A stretch of DNA of 64,000 bases from Nitrosomonas supralitoralis (GCF_003011925.2 NZ_PXXU01000004.1:57402-121401); one strand, 5' to 3'. Numbered from the stretch's first letter, positions 30,593 through 39,982 are shown. The notes: generated by a model not told the origin, from the sequence alone. A program made the numbers and translations.

Positions 30593-31744
30593 ATGACTAA
30601 ATACGATAAGCCGGCCAAATCCAGAGTGACGGTACGACCGGTGATAACGTATCGTGATATGGGCAAGTTTATCGATGTACCTTGGTACATATACGCTAAT
30701 GACCCGATGTGGGTGCCGCCATTACGTCTGGAACGGCGCTTTCACTTTTCCCGCTACAATCCTTTTTTTAAACATGGAGAATGGCAAGCCTGGGTTGCAT
30801 TTCAAGACGACCAACCTGTTGGACGCATCAGTGCACAAATCGATTCATTGCATCAGCAGCGCTACGGTGAGGGCAGTGGCCACTTCGGCTTAATGGAATG
30901 TATTGACAATTCGGAAGTGTTCGCAGCGCTGATACTTCACGCGGAAGCATGGCTAGCTTCCCGGCAAATTCGCCGCATCAGCGGTCCGTTTAATCTTTCG
31001 ATAAATCAGGAATGCGGCATACTGGTGGATGGATTTGATACTCCGCCTGTCATCATGATGCCACACTCTGCTCGCTGGTATGGTCGTTTACTGGCAGAGC
31101 AGGAATATCATCCAGCAAAAGATTTATTGGCCTACCGAGTCAAGGTTGATTTTGAAATACCACGCGTCATGCAGATGCTGATCAACCGATTTTCCTCGCA
31201 AATTACAATACGTACAATACAACGTAATAAATTTGATGAAGAAATGGAAGTGCTGCGTGATATCTTTAATGATGCTTGGTCTGAAAACTGGGGATTTATT
31301 CCATTTACACAAGAAGAATTTGCCGAGTTGGGTAGTAGTTTGCGACTGCTACTGCCGGACGAATTTATCCAAATTGCGGAGTTCGATGGCAGACCTGCAG
31401 CATTTATGGTGGGGTTGCCCAATCTTAACGAAATTTTAGTGAGATTAAACGGAAGCCTGTTTCCATTCGGATGGTTCAAGCTCATCAAAAGCATTAGAAA
31501 CCATGAAATACGCACAGGTCGTATACCGTTGATGGGTGTACGCAAACAGTTTCACAATACACCCATTGGGTTGGCTTTAGCCTGCCTGGTCATCGATGCA
31601 CCTCGGCAAGCTGGACTCGCTCGCGGCATTCAGGAAGTGGAGATGTCATGGATACTCGAAGATAACATAGCAATGCGCAGCATTCTCGACCATATTGGCA
31701 GTGAACAATATAAGCGCTATCGTATCTATCAAAAAATACTATGA
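30593..31744 (+). CDS. GNAT-like acyltransferase of the YghO type
   Basis: A 383-residue protein resembling E. coli YghO and related uncharacterised GNAT-fold proteins. Blocks: VPWYIYANDPMWVPPLRLER at the N-terminus, ISGPFNLSINQECGILVDGF in the centre, FNDAWSENWGFIPFTQEEF, and the C-terminal EMSWILEDNIAMRSILDHIG with YRIYQK, a GNAT-like ending. The acyl donor and acceptor are unknown. The stop overlaps the nucleotidyltransferase ATG by 4 bases, the first link of a chain that runs through lptF and lptG. This points to an envelope-lipid role (inference). Confidence 0.78.
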   Translation: MTKYDKPAKSRVTVRPVITYRDMGKFIDVPWYIYANDPMWVPPLRLERRFHFSRYNPFFKHGEWQAWVAFQDDQPVGRISAQIDSLHQQRYGEGSGHFGLMECIDNSEVFAALILHAEAWLASRQIRRISGPFNLSINQECGILVDGFDTPPVIMMPHSARWYGRLLAEQEYHPAKDLLAYRVKVDFEIPRVMQMLINRFSSQITIRTIQRNKFDEEMEVLRDIFNDAWSENWGFIPFTQEEFAELGSSLRLLLPDEFIQIAEFDGRPAAFMVGLPNLNEILVRLNGSLFPFGWFKLIKSIRNHEIRTGRIPLMGVRKQFHNTPIGLALACLVIDAPRQAGLARGIQEVEMSWILEDNIAMRSILDHIGSEQYKRYRIYQKIL

Positions 31745-32553
31745 GTAATGGACTGAATCCGGCATCACAACAATTTGTCGCACTGGTTCTCGCCGCTGAC
31801 CGCACGAACAAAGACCCTATCACGCAAAATACCGGCGCAGCTTGCAAAGCTTTTGCACCTGTCGCCGGCATTCCAATGATTATCCGTGTTCTGGACACGT
31901 TGATGGCCTGCGATCAAATCTCCACCATCATTTTATGCGGTCCTCCAGAATCTCTACACGTTCATTGCCCGGAATTAAGACAGCGTATCGCTTCGGGACA
32001 AGTAAGCTGGATACCCAACCTAGATTCTCCCAGCCGCAGTGCTGAGAACGGCCTCAGTCACATACCAAGTAATACACCGGTATTATTAACTACTGCCGAT
32101 CATGCTTTACTCACACCCAGCATTGTGCAGAACTTTTTGCAACGATCACTAGCAACTGAGAGCAATGCCACAGCCGGCGCAATCAATCAAAGCATTATTG
32201 CAGCTGAATTCCCAAACTCCAAGCGCACCATCATTCGCTTACGAGACGGTGGATTTTGTGGCTGCAACCTTTTTTGTTTTAAACCGCAGGGACGTTCAGT
32301 GGTTGAATTCTGGAGAAAAGCTGAAGATTTGCGTAAACGCCCATGGCGTTTAATTGCGCAAGTGTTAGGCTTCAGAACGGTATTATCTTATTTGCTGGGA
32401 TCTTTAACTATGCACCAAGCTTTAGCAGCTCTATCGGATAAATCAGGGGTAACCATACAAGCGATTATGCTGGATGATCCTCGCGCAGGGATCGACGTGG
32501 ATAAAATCGAAGATTTGGTACTGGCTGAATCGATACTTAAAGCGGATACATGA
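31741..32553 (+). CDS. MobA-like nucleotidyltransferase
   Basis: A 270-residue protein with the NTP-transferase (GT-A) fold: VALVLAADRTNKD, CKAFAPVAGIPMIIRVLDTL, VLLTTADHALLTPSI as the metal-binding region, and GIDVDKIEDLVLAE near the C-terminus. The usual G-x-G-x-R loop after LAA is altered to DRTNKDPITQNTGAACK, but the lysine before FAPV is kept. The likely reaction is transfer of a nucleotidyl group (CMP?) to a phosphorylated head group. It overlaps both neighbours by ATGA. A CDP-alcohol phosphatidyltransferase is encoded 2.4 kb downstream, which would fit use of its product. Confidence 0.8.
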   Translation: MSNGLNPASQQFVALVLAADRTNKDPITQNTGAACKAFAPVAGIPMIIRVLDTLMACDQISTIILCGPPESLHVHCPELRQRIASGQVSWIPNLDSPSRSAENGLSHIPSNTPVLLTTADHALLTPSIVQNFLQRSLATESNATAGAINQSIIAAEFPNSKRTIIRLRDGGFCGCNLFCFKPQGRSVVEFWRKAEDLRKRPWRLIAQVLGFRTVLSYLLGSLTMHQALAALSDKSGVTIQAIMLDDPRAGIDVDKIEDLVLAESILKADT

Positions 32554-33632
32554 AATTAATCGACCGCTATATTGCACGGGAAATAATGCTGCCTTTCACG
32601 GTAGTCATTCTCATTCTGATCGGATTATTCGCCAGTTTTAGCAGCGCAAGACTTTTAGCTGGAGCAGTCACAGAAACACTGGGAATCTCAGGCCTGCTTC
32701 AACTGGTTTTGTTAAGAACTCTGATCGCATTGGAAGTGTTGATTCCTATTGCTCTCTATATTTCGGTCATCATTGGCTTAGGCAGACTCAATAAAGATCA
32801 AGAACTGAATGTTATCCGTTCCATGGGTATCAGCGGCAGCCGCATCGTACTCATGGTGCTGACAGTCGCAATACCGGTCGGTATCGTCAGTGGCATGTTG
32901 TCATCGTATGTTCGTCCTTGGGCTTATGGAGTAAGCTATATTCTTGACGCGCAGGCGGAGGCAGAGCTCAATACTAATCGGTTCCAGGCCGGACGTTTTT
33001 ATGGTAGCGAAAAAAGTGGCCGAGTGATTTATATGGGTAATAAAGATGAAACCGACAAACAAATGCAAAATATTTTTCACTATATCCAGAAACCTGACAG
33101 TAGTGAAATCCTCATTGCCAAACAAGCTCGACAGGTTCAACCAACAGCAAAAGATGATCGACCGCATATTCAACTATCAGAGGGCATCATTTATCGATTG
33201 ACTAGCTCAGCCAGCATTGATGATATGGTTCAATTCAAAAACATGATTTATTTTATCGATAATGATTTTGTTATGAATTACCGGCGCAAAGCAGCTACGA
33301 CCAGAACACTGTGGGAGTCCGATCTGCCGCGGGATATAGCCGAGTTACAATGGCGTATCTCACGTCCGCTAGCTACCATACTTCTGGCCTTGGTTGCTTT
33401 AACCTTTACCCAGACCGCTCCACGGCAAGATAAAACTGAAAGAACCTATCTCATCGCCGCCTTGATTTTCGCCGCCTACTATAATCTGAGCGGATTAGCA
33501 AGAACCTGGGTGGAACAAGAGATTATTGGTAGCATACCTGGCGTTTGGTGGCTGGAGCTACTCATGCTACTTGGGCTCGTCATTTATGCACTCATTGCCA
33601 GACAAAAACAATTCTCGCGCCAGAAAAGATGA
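32550..33632 (+). CDS. lptF: LPS export permease LptF
   Basis: Inner-membrane half of the LptB2FG transporter that extracts lipopolysaccharide for transport to the outer membrane. The 360-residue protein has the family N-terminus (LIDRYIAREIMLPFTVVILILIGLF), six membrane segments split by a periplasmic beta-jellyroll domain (residues about 125-260) and PLATILLALVALTFTQTAPRQ in the second membrane bundle. It overlaps the preceding nucleotidyltransferase gene and the following lptG by 4 bases each. Confidence 0.96.
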   Translation: MKLIDRYIAREIMLPFTVVILILIGLFASFSSARLLAGAVTETLGISGLLQLVLLRTLIALEVLIPIALYISVIIGLGRLNKDQELNVIRSMGISGSRIVLMVLTVAIPVGIVSGMLSSYVRPWAYGVSYILDAQAEAELNTNRFQAGRFYGSEKSGRVIYMGNKDETDKQMQNIFHYIQKPDSSEILIAKQARQVQPTAKDDRPHIQLSEGIIYRLTSSASIDDMVQFKNMIYFIDNDFVMNYRRKAATTRTLWESDLPRDIAELQWRISRPLATILLALVALTFTQTAPRQDKTERTYLIAALIFAAYYNLSGLARTWVEQEIIGSIPGVWWLELLMLLGLVIYALIARQKQFSRQKR

Positions 33633-34687
33633 TTTATCGCTATATCTCTCGTCAAGTATTTATCGGCTTCTTGATTGCAATCGCTGTATTGTTGCCGCTT
33701 TTCAGTTTCTTTGACTTGCTGGATCAATTAGAGGATGTTGGAAGAGGCACTTATCGTGTTTCCGATGCATTTCTATATACCACCATGCTGTTGCCACGCA
33801 GATTTATCCAAATTGCCCCTTTCGTAGCTTTGATAGGTACTGTCACGGCACTTGGAAAATTGGCGATACATTCAGAATTGATTGCCATGCGTGTTGCCGG
33901 ACTTTCTCCCTGGCGCATCAGCATTGCACCTTTAAGTGTCGGGATTTTACTCTTACTGGGCGTTGCTATCTTAGAGCAATTTGTTGCGCCGCAATTGCAA
34001 CAAAAAGCAATTACCTATCGAGCTATTGCTCTGGAACAAAGCGCTGAACTCGGCGGGAATCTTGGTATCTGGACGCGCAATGAAAACAATATTCTACGCA
34101 TCGGTCGAATCATTCACAATACAAAAGCGGCCGATATTGAAATCTTGCAACTGGATCAAGAAGACTTTTTAGCCGCACATGTTCTGGCTCAATTCGCGGA
34201 AATTGTTGATGGTGAAACCTGGGAACTCAGCAATGTTATTGTCCGAACTTTTAAAGATAACCAAATCCTGGCGGTTCGACATAACACTTTAAGCTGGTCT
34301 TCTTTTGTCAGCCCCGATGACATCGCCACACTGACTAAACCGCCAGAAAGTCTGTCGCCACTTGAATTGTTCCGACATGTTGAATTTCTGCGCAGTACCG
34401 GCCAGGATGCAGATTCTTTCGCACTGGCGTTATGGCGAAAAATCGGCAGTGCACTGATGACCATCGCAATGCTGCTATTATCAATTCCTTTTGTTTTTGG
34501 ATCGATTCGCAGTGGTTTAAGCAACAAACTTGTTTTGGCTTCGCTGATCGGTATTGCGGTTTATTTACTCGATCAAATTATTGCAAATACTGGTTTGATT
34601 TTGCAATTAAATCCTGCATTGGTCGCATTGGTACCCGGTTTTACTATGATCATTCTGGCTCATGTATGGTTAAACCGAACTCAATAG
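33629..34687 (+). CDS. lptG: LPS export permease LptG
   Basis: Partner of LptF in LptB2FG. ATG 33629 overlaps the lptF stop (ATGA) and gives the family N-terminus MIYRYISRQVFIGFLIAIA; a longer upstream frame is an artefact inside lptF. The protein of 352 residues has three N-terminal and three C-terminal membrane segments around a periplasmic domain. Conserved regions: DLLDQLEDVGRGTYRVSDAF and FRHVEFLRSTGQDADSFALALWRKIG. lptA, lptB and lptC are not in the window. Confidence 0.96.
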   Translation: MIYRYISRQVFIGFLIAIAVLLPLFSFFDLLDQLEDVGRGTYRVSDAFLYTTMLLPRRFIQIAPFVALIGTVTALGKLAIHSELIAMRVAGLSPWRISIAPLSVGILLLLGVAILEQFVAPQLQQKAITYRAIALEQSAELGGNLGIWTRNENNILRIGRIIHNTKAADIEILQLDQEDFLAAHVLAQFAEIVDGETWELSNVIVRTFKDNQILAVRHNTLSWSSFVSPDDIATLTKPPESLSPLELFRHVEFLRSTGQDADSFALALWRKIGSALMTIAMLLLSIPFVFGSIRSGLSNKLVLASLIGIAVYLLDQIIANTGLILQLNPALVALVPGFTMIILAHVWLNRTQ

Positions 34688-34946
34688 GTGCTCACAAAAA
34701 AGCCGTAAAAAGAAAAAACACAAGCTACCCGGAGTAAATAAAACTTATATAGCTCTCAAACACGCTTTCACACAATAACTTACTCATGTGTACCCTTTTT
34801 CAGGATTTCATTGGTGATTCTCAGTATGCAACAGTCTATGATTGTTGTCATAAAACATCTAAAATCGTATAGCCTTGCTTTATCCAGTTTAAGCTCTGCT
34901 AAGATCGGGCAATCATTTATATAAAAAGACCAAACGCTTATCACAT

Positions 34947-36179
34947 ATGTCCACTTCAACCTATATTCATATTTTCGGTGACAGCAAAATAACCATTTGG
35001 GGATTAACCGGGCAAGAACGTTTGCAACGCATGCTGAAAACACACGAACATATTACCCTTGTCGATGATGTCGAGAAAATACCCGCGAGTGCTAATGCAT
35101 TATTCCTGAATGCCAATTTTTTATTTGATGCACGCGTGCTAGCAGCTTTGCTCCGATTGGATCAGAGAATTGCTTTATACAATGAAGAGGGCTGTCCTGC
35201 TGCGATACGTGCTGATGGTAATTATGCACCGCGGTTACTTCGAAATCTTAACAATAACAAAAGCCAGAATTATAAATTCGCTTTATTGACCCTTCCGCGA
35301 ATCAGCTTAAAAGATTTGAAAATAGATTTTCAACAAAATCTGAAAAAGAAAGACCCACCATACATTCTGCCCGTCAGCGAGGAAAATCGTTCACTACTGG
35401 AAAAGGAACTATTTTCCGGATCATATAAAGGTGTTACCGATCTTGTTACTAAATGGGTCTGGCCATTACCGGCATACTGGGCTACGCATTATTGCGTGCA
35501 CCAAGGCTGGCAACCCAATCATGTTACGTATCTCAGCATCGTGCTTGCCATTCTGACTGGATTGGCATTCTGGTCCGGATTCTTCGGCATTGGATTGCTG
35601 ATGGGATGGTTTATGACTTTCCTTGATACGGTGGATGGAAAACTGGCACGTGTCACAGTCACTTCAAGTCGTATCGGAGACGTCATGGATCATGGTTTGG
35701 ATATTGTCCACCCACCGTTATGGTATCTGGCATGGGGAATGGGGTTAGCCGAGACGCAAACGGCAATTCCTGGACTGGAGATTCTCATGGGATTGATGTT
35801 TCTAGGTTACGTCGGCGGACGATTGTGCGAAGGCACATTTCAGCTATGGTTAGCGCCATTTGATATGTTTATCTGGCAAAAATTGGATTCATTTAACCGA
35901 TTGATTACAGCCCGGCGCAACCCCAATTTACTATTCCTTAGCTATGGTTGGTTGGTTGATCGTCCGGATATCGGATTGTATTTGGTTGTGTTCTGGCATT
36001 TGGTTTCGACTTCATTTCTCGCATGGCGAGTGTTAGTGGCCTGGCGCACCAAGCATGCACAAGGAGCACTGAAATCCTGGTTGCAGGATATCGACCCAGC
36101 ACGTGACCGAGAAATACTAGCTGTCAGAGTTTTTACGCGGCCTCCGATTGATCTCAGGAAACCGTTTCCATTATCTTAA
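34947..36179 (+). CDS. CDP-alcohol phosphatidyltransferase with an extra N-terminal domain
   Basis: A 410-residue membrane protein. The C-terminal half has the full CDP-OH-P motif D-x2-DG-x2-AR-x8-G-x3-D-x3-D at Asp227-Asp252 (DTVDGKLAR...GDVMDHGLD) and about six membrane segments. The N-terminal ~170 residues (HIFGDSKITIWGLTGQERLQ; NALFLNANFLFDARVLAALL) resemble a nucleotidyltransferase fold without its nucleotide loop. This two-domain layout recalls archaeal inositol-phosphate cytidylyltransferase/DIPP synthases. It would join a CDP-activated lipid or alcohol to an acceptor in the inner membrane. It lies 259 bases after lptG and 26 bases before the kinase/Tam41 fusion. Confidence 0.85.
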   Translation: MSTSTYIHIFGDSKITIWGLTGQERLQRMLKTHEHITLVDDVEKIPASANALFLNANFLFDARVLAALLRLDQRIALYNEEGCPAAIRADGNYAPRLLRNLNNNKSQNYKFALLTLPRISLKDLKIDFQQNLKKKDPPYILPVSEENRSLLEKELFSGSYKGVTDLVTKWVWPLPAYWATHYCVHQGWQPNHVTYLSIVLAILTGLAFWSGFFGIGLLMGWFMTFLDTVDGKLARVTVTSSRIGDVMDHGLDIVHPPLWYLAWGMGLAETQTAIPGLEILMGLMFLGYVGGRLCEGTFQLWLAPFDMFIWQKLDSFNRLITARRNPNLLFLSYGWLVDRPDIGLYLVVFWHLVSTSFLAWRVLVAWRTKHAQGALKSWLQDIDPARDREILAVRVFTRPPIDLRKPFPLS

Positions 36180-36205
36180 AATTTAATCGCTCACAACAGC
36201 AACTA

Positions 36206-38200
36206 ATGACTTTACAATCGCGGATTGATCGCATAACAGCCGGAACTGCCAAGGTCGGTTGCCTGCTTAACCCAATGGGTGGTCAAGTGCGTAAACACAA
36301 ATCGGTCATTCGGCAGGCATTACAGGAAATCCCAGGCATTTTCATACGCGAGGCGAGTGATGCCCATAGTTTTAGAACCGCGATTGATCAGCTCATCCAG
36401 GCAAATATCGACTTGCTGGTCATCGTTGCAGGAGACGGCACCACCCATGCAATTCTCGGACATTTATTCACATCACTGAAAACCGAGCAATGGCCACTCA
36501 TCCTGATTGTCCCTGGCGGAACCACCAACATGACGGTGCTGGATCTAGGCATGCGCGGTCAACCGATTAGAATCATTCGACAATTGCATGCCTATCTGTT
36601 CAAGCCAACCGCACCCAAGCTAGCACAACGTTCAGTGCTATGTATCGAACAGACGGGAACAAAACCGATTTATGGCATGTTCTTTGCCGTTGGACTCGTC
36701 GCACGCGGCGTCAAATTTTCGCGCAGTCGGGTAAAGCAAATCGGAATCACCGGTGGCATTTTTACCTCCCTGATTATGCTGCGGTCCCTTGTCAGCATAA
36801 TTACCGGTATGATACTTGGCCGTCATCAAAAGGAGTGGATGCCGGTCAAAATGTCAATAACAGAAGCTAACGGTCGAGTTCATCAAGGCACCTATTTATT
36901 TGCGCTCGTCAGCACACTGGATTGCATGTTACTCAACATCCGCCCATATTGGGGCAAGGAGCCAGAACCCCTCCACGTAACATGGGTTGATCAACAGTGC
37001 AAGCACTTGTGGCGTTCACTGTGGCCGCTTCTTTCTGGCAAGGGTGAGGTGCTACAGGAAAAAGACGGCTACTATAGCCATAACGCTCCTGCTTTGACAC
37101 TGCACATAAATGATGAATACATTGTGGACGGTGAATTGTATCAATCTGCCAATATACAACACCCCCTACAAATTACCGCAACCAACCCCGTAACGTTTTT
37201 AGTACTCAAGGACACTGCCATTACCATGAATTCTTCCATACCACTATCCACCCAACAACTACCCATTCGCTTGCTTAGCGAAGTTGCTTGGGAAAGCAAT
37301 AAGGAAACATCCCCCGATCTCGTACCTTTGGTAGATTCTCTCAGAATGCGCTTCGGTGAATCACTGGATGCCGTGATGCTTTATGGATCCTGCCTGCATT
37401 CCGCTGTCAGCCTGGACGAAGGAATTGTCGATCTGTATGTCATCGTTAATAGCTACCACAAAGCTTATCCCGAACGATATTTAGCCAATTTAAATGCCTG
37501 GCTGACACCCAATGTTTTTTATCTCGAAGTACCGTATCAAGAACGCACGTTACGCGCAAAATATGCAGTCATTTCAACCAAAGATTTTGAACGGGGTGCA
37601 CAATTCTGGTTTCACTCATATATCTGGGCACGCTTCGCACAGCCGTCGAGAATGCTGTATTTTCGTGATGATGCCGTACGGGAACACCTCTATGTAGCAC
37701 AAGCCCACTCTGTGATTAATTTCCTGAAATCAGGTGTCGTAACGATCGATGCTGGCATCATTAATGTTGAAGAAATATGGACTCGCTGCCTGATGCTCAC
37801 CTATGCTGCTGAATTACGTGCTGAACGGGAGACACGCGCACGCCATCTGGCCAGAACCAATCTGGATGCATTTACCCGTCTGACCGATGTAGCGAATCCT
37901 ATGCTGGAAGAAATATTGGAAAAACAAGAGAATGGGAAATATCTCTGCCTGACTACGCCAGAAATGCAACGACGGGCGTTATGGCGTTGGCGTTTACGTC
38001 GCTGGCAGGGAAGAATCCTGTCTGTCCTACGCTTATCCAAAGCCACACTAACATTCAGCAATAGCGTAGATTACGCCGCATGGAAAATCGAACGGCATAC
38101 CGGCGTGCGAGTGGAAGTCACGCCAAAATTACGCCGTTATCCTATTCTGTGGGGCTTAAAGGTAGCATGGCAGTTATTAAGACGCGGCGTGGTACGCTAG
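36206..38200 (+). CDS. Fusion of diacylglycerol-kinase catalytic domain and Tam41-like CDP-DAG synthase domain
   Basis: A 664-residue protein. Residues about 15-330 are a DAGK/sphingosine-kinase-type domain: GCLLNPMGGQ, GDGTTHAIL at 76-84 and PGGTTNMTVLDLGMRG. Residues about 365-600 resemble Tam41, the mitochondrial CDP-diacylglycerol synthase: LYGSCLHSA around 392-400, a following VDLYVIV with Asp409, and RAKYAVISTKDFERG...YIWARFAQPSRM, the typical Tam41 lysine and Y-x2-GR/AR-like blocks. One chain could therefore phosphorylate diacylglycerol and convert the phosphatidate to CDP-DAG. The neighbouring CDP-alcohol phosphatidyltransferase would be the next step. Both activities are inferred from motifs only. 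Confidence 0.82.
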   Translation: MTLQSRIDRITAGTAKVGCLLNPMGGQVRKHKSVIRQALQEIPGIFIREASDAHSFRTAIDQLIQANIDLLVIVAGDGTTHAILGHLFTSLKTEQWPLILIVPGGTTNMTVLDLGMRGQPIRIIRQLHAYLFKPTAPKLAQRSVLCIEQTGTKPIYGMFFAVGLVARGVKFSRSRVKQIGITGGIFTSLIMLRSLVSIITGMILGRHQKEWMPVKMSITEANGRVHQGTYLFALVSTLDCMLLNIRPYWGKEPEPLHVTWVDQQCKHLWRSLWPLLSGKGEVLQEKDGYYSHNAPALTLHINDEYIVDGELYQSANIQHPLQITATNPVTFLVLKDTAITMNSSIPLSTQQLPIRLLSEVAWESNKETSPDLVPLVDSLRMRFGESLDAVMLYGSCLHSAVSLDEGIVDLYVIVNSYHKAYPERYLANLNAWLTPNVFYLEVPYQERTLRAKYAVISTKDFERGAQFWFHSYIWARFAQPSRMLYFRDDAVREHLYVAQAHSVINFLKSGVVTIDAGIINVEEIWTRCLMLTYAAELRAERETRARHLARTNLDAFTRLTDVANPMLEEILEKQENGKYLCLTTPEMQRRALWRWRLRRWQGRILSVLRLSKATLTFSNSVDYAAWKIERHTGVRVEVTPKLRRYPILWGLKVAWQLLRRGVVR

Positions 38201-38262
38201 AAAGATTAATCACCCGCTGCGCTGTATATACTCACAAACTGGACTTTCTTAGGGAGATATTT

Positions 38263-38907
38263 ATGAATCATTTAAGTCGCTTATTCTTACTTCCGGTTCT
38301 CTTGCTGCTGGCTGCTTGCACCACGATGTATCTCGAAGGCTTGGAAAAAGTCGGCATTCCCAAACGGGACGTCATGGTCTATCGGGTTGAGAAAGCGCGC
38401 GACACGCAAGAAGAAACCAAAGAGCAATTCAAATCCGCCTTAGAACAATTCACCGCCGCCACCAACTTTCAAGGTGGCGATCTCGAAGCCACTTATAACA
38501 AGCTGAATGATGCCTATGAAGACAGCGTGAGCAAAGCCGAGGAAGTGAACAGTCGCATTGCCGATATTGAAAGCGTTTCTGAAGCATTATTTACCGAATG
38601 GAAACAAGAAATCACTCAATACAGCAATATATCAATGAAACAAAGCAGCCAGAAGAAACTCGACACCACACAAGCACACTATCACCAATTGATTGCCTCA
38701 ATGAAACAAGCCGAAGCCAAGATTGAGCCAATCCTGCGCGTTTTCCAGGATCAAGTCATGTTCCTCAAGCACAACCTGAATGCGCGCGCAATTGCTTCTC
38801 TCAAGAATGAACTGGGTACAATCAAATCCGATGTATCCGCACTCATTGTTTCGATGGAACAATCAATCAATGAGGCCAATGCGTTTATCAACACAATGGA
38901 AAAATAA
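38263..38907 (+). CDS. DUF2959 lipoprotein
   Basis: A 214-residue predicted lipoprotein. ATG 38263 is chosen because AGGGAG lies 6-7 bases upstream and the result is a signal peptide with lipobox LLAAC (SRLFLLPVLLLLAACTT). The mature part is strongly helical and charged, with coiled-coil pattern (ARDTQEETKEQFKSALEQF; VSKAEEVNSRIADIESVSEA), as in the DUF2959 family. The function of the family is not known. It starts 62 bases after the fusion gene and could be in the same transcript. Confidence 0.88.
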   Translation: MNHLSRLFLLPVLLLLAACTTMYLEGLEKVGIPKRDVMVYRVEKARDTQEETKEQFKSALEQFTAATNFQGGDLEATYNKLNDAYEDSVSKAEEVNSRIADIESVSEALFTEWKQEITQYSNISMKQSSQKKLDTTQAHYHQLIASMKQAEAKIEPILRVFQDQVMFLKHNLNARAIASLKNELGTIKSDVSALIVSMEQSINEANAFINTMEK

Positions 38908-38916
38908 ATCATCTCA

Positions 38917-38959
38917 AGAAACCTCAGGATAGCTCATCAAATGCTAGTCCGAGGTTTCT
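38917..38959 (+). terminator. Stem-loop between the DUF2959 and yaeQ genes
   Basis: AGAAACCTC pairs with GAGGTTTCT as perfect 9-base arms. The inner part (GGA-TAGC with GCTA-G-TCC) extends the stem with a one-base bulge around a short AT-rich loop. Only a weak T/A tract follows, so it may be a terminator or an RNA-processing hairpin. Confidence 0.5.
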
Positions 38960-38977
38960 AAAAATCAGGAAACACCA

Positions 38978-39514
38978 GTGGCTTTAAAACCAACCATCTA
39001 TAAATTCAAAATTGCACTAACCGATCTTAATCGCAATCACTACGACACACTCAACCTGACCATTGCACAGCATCCGTCAGAAACGCTTGAACGAATGATG
39101 GTGCGCATGCTCGCATTTTGCATTAATGCCCAGGAATCGCTGTCACTCACCAAAGGACTAAGTACCGCAGAAGAACCTGACTTATGGGCACACACCCCGG
39201 ATGGTCGGATTGCATTATGGATCGATGTCGGTGAACCTGCTCCAGATCGAATCAAGAAAGCAACGCGGCTCGCCCAGACTGTCAAAGTGTATAGTTTCAA
39301 CTCCAAATCGAACGTCTGGTGGATACAAGAACAAGCAAAATTTAATTCACTAACTGCAGCCATTTTCCAGTTTCAATGGGACAACATCCAAGCTCTGGCA
39401 AAACTGACACAACGAACGATGGACATCTCTGTCACAATTTCCGAGGAATCTGCATATGTGGCGACGAAATCGGGGGAGTGTGAGATAGATTGGGTGTTAT
39501 TGAGTATTAACTGA
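38978..39514 (+). CDS. yaeQ: YaeQ family protein
   Basis: A 178-residue protein with GTG start. It matches YaeQ along its length: MALKPTIYKFKIALTDLNRN, HPSETLERMMVRMLAFCINA, GRIALWIDVGEPAPDRIKKA and YSFNSKSNVWW. The fold is related to PD-(D/E)XK nucleases; in enterobacteria YaeQ was linked to suppression of rfaH loss. The stem-loop upstream separates it from the lipoprotein gene. Confidence 0.94.
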   Translation: MALKPTIYKFKIALTDLNRNHYDTLNLTIAQHPSETLERMMVRMLAFCINAQESLSLTKGLSTAEEPDLWAHTPDGRIALWIDVGEPAPDRIKKATRLAQTVKVYSFNSKSNVWWIQEQAKFNSLTAAIFQFQWDNIQALAKLTQRTMDISVTISEESAYVATKSGECEIDWVLLSIN

Positions 39515-39628
39515 TGCACATAAGGCAGAAATATTGACACTTTATTAGCGACTCAGGCTTTGAAAACAAATATTCTATAACCTCCGGCATCTGAACTAAG
39601 CTGGCTGCAGTGATACAACCTGAAAATT

Positions 39629-39982
39629 TTATTTTATTTTCTCAAGATGCTCTTTGATTACCACAGCATTATTATGATCTTCATCCTTCGCGCCATAAAC
39701 CAGCGTAACGGTGCCATGGCGCACGTGCTCAGCGAGTCGGTCAACAACCTCCGGGTTATGATAAAGTTCCAGGAAGTAGCGATCCTTAAATTCGATCCAT
39801 TTTAATGGGTCATGACCGAACCACTTGCGAAGCGGTGTGCTTGGCGCAATATCCTTGAGCCATAAATCAATATGTGCCAGGTGCTTGGATACTCCTCTCG
39901 GCCAAAGCCGATCCACAAGGACTCGAAATCCGTCACTTGACGCGGGCGGCTCGTACGCTCGTTTAAGTAAGATAGTCATCAA
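39629..39982 (-). CDS. DUF488 family protein
   Basis: A 117-residue protein with the family blocks LLKRAYEPPASSDGFRVLVD, RLWPRGVSK, WLKDIAPSTPLRKWFGHDP, and TLVYGAKDEDHNNAVVIKE. Members are small cytoplasmic proteins of unknown function, often found near stress genes. It is convergent with yaeQ and stands alone. Confidence 0.93.
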   Translation of the reverse strand: MMTILLKRAYEPPASSDGFRVLVDRLWPRGVSKHLAHIDLWLKDIAPSTPLRKWFGHDPLKWIEFKDRYFLELYHNPEVVDRLAEHVRHGTVTLVYGAKDEDHNNAVVIKEHLEKIK

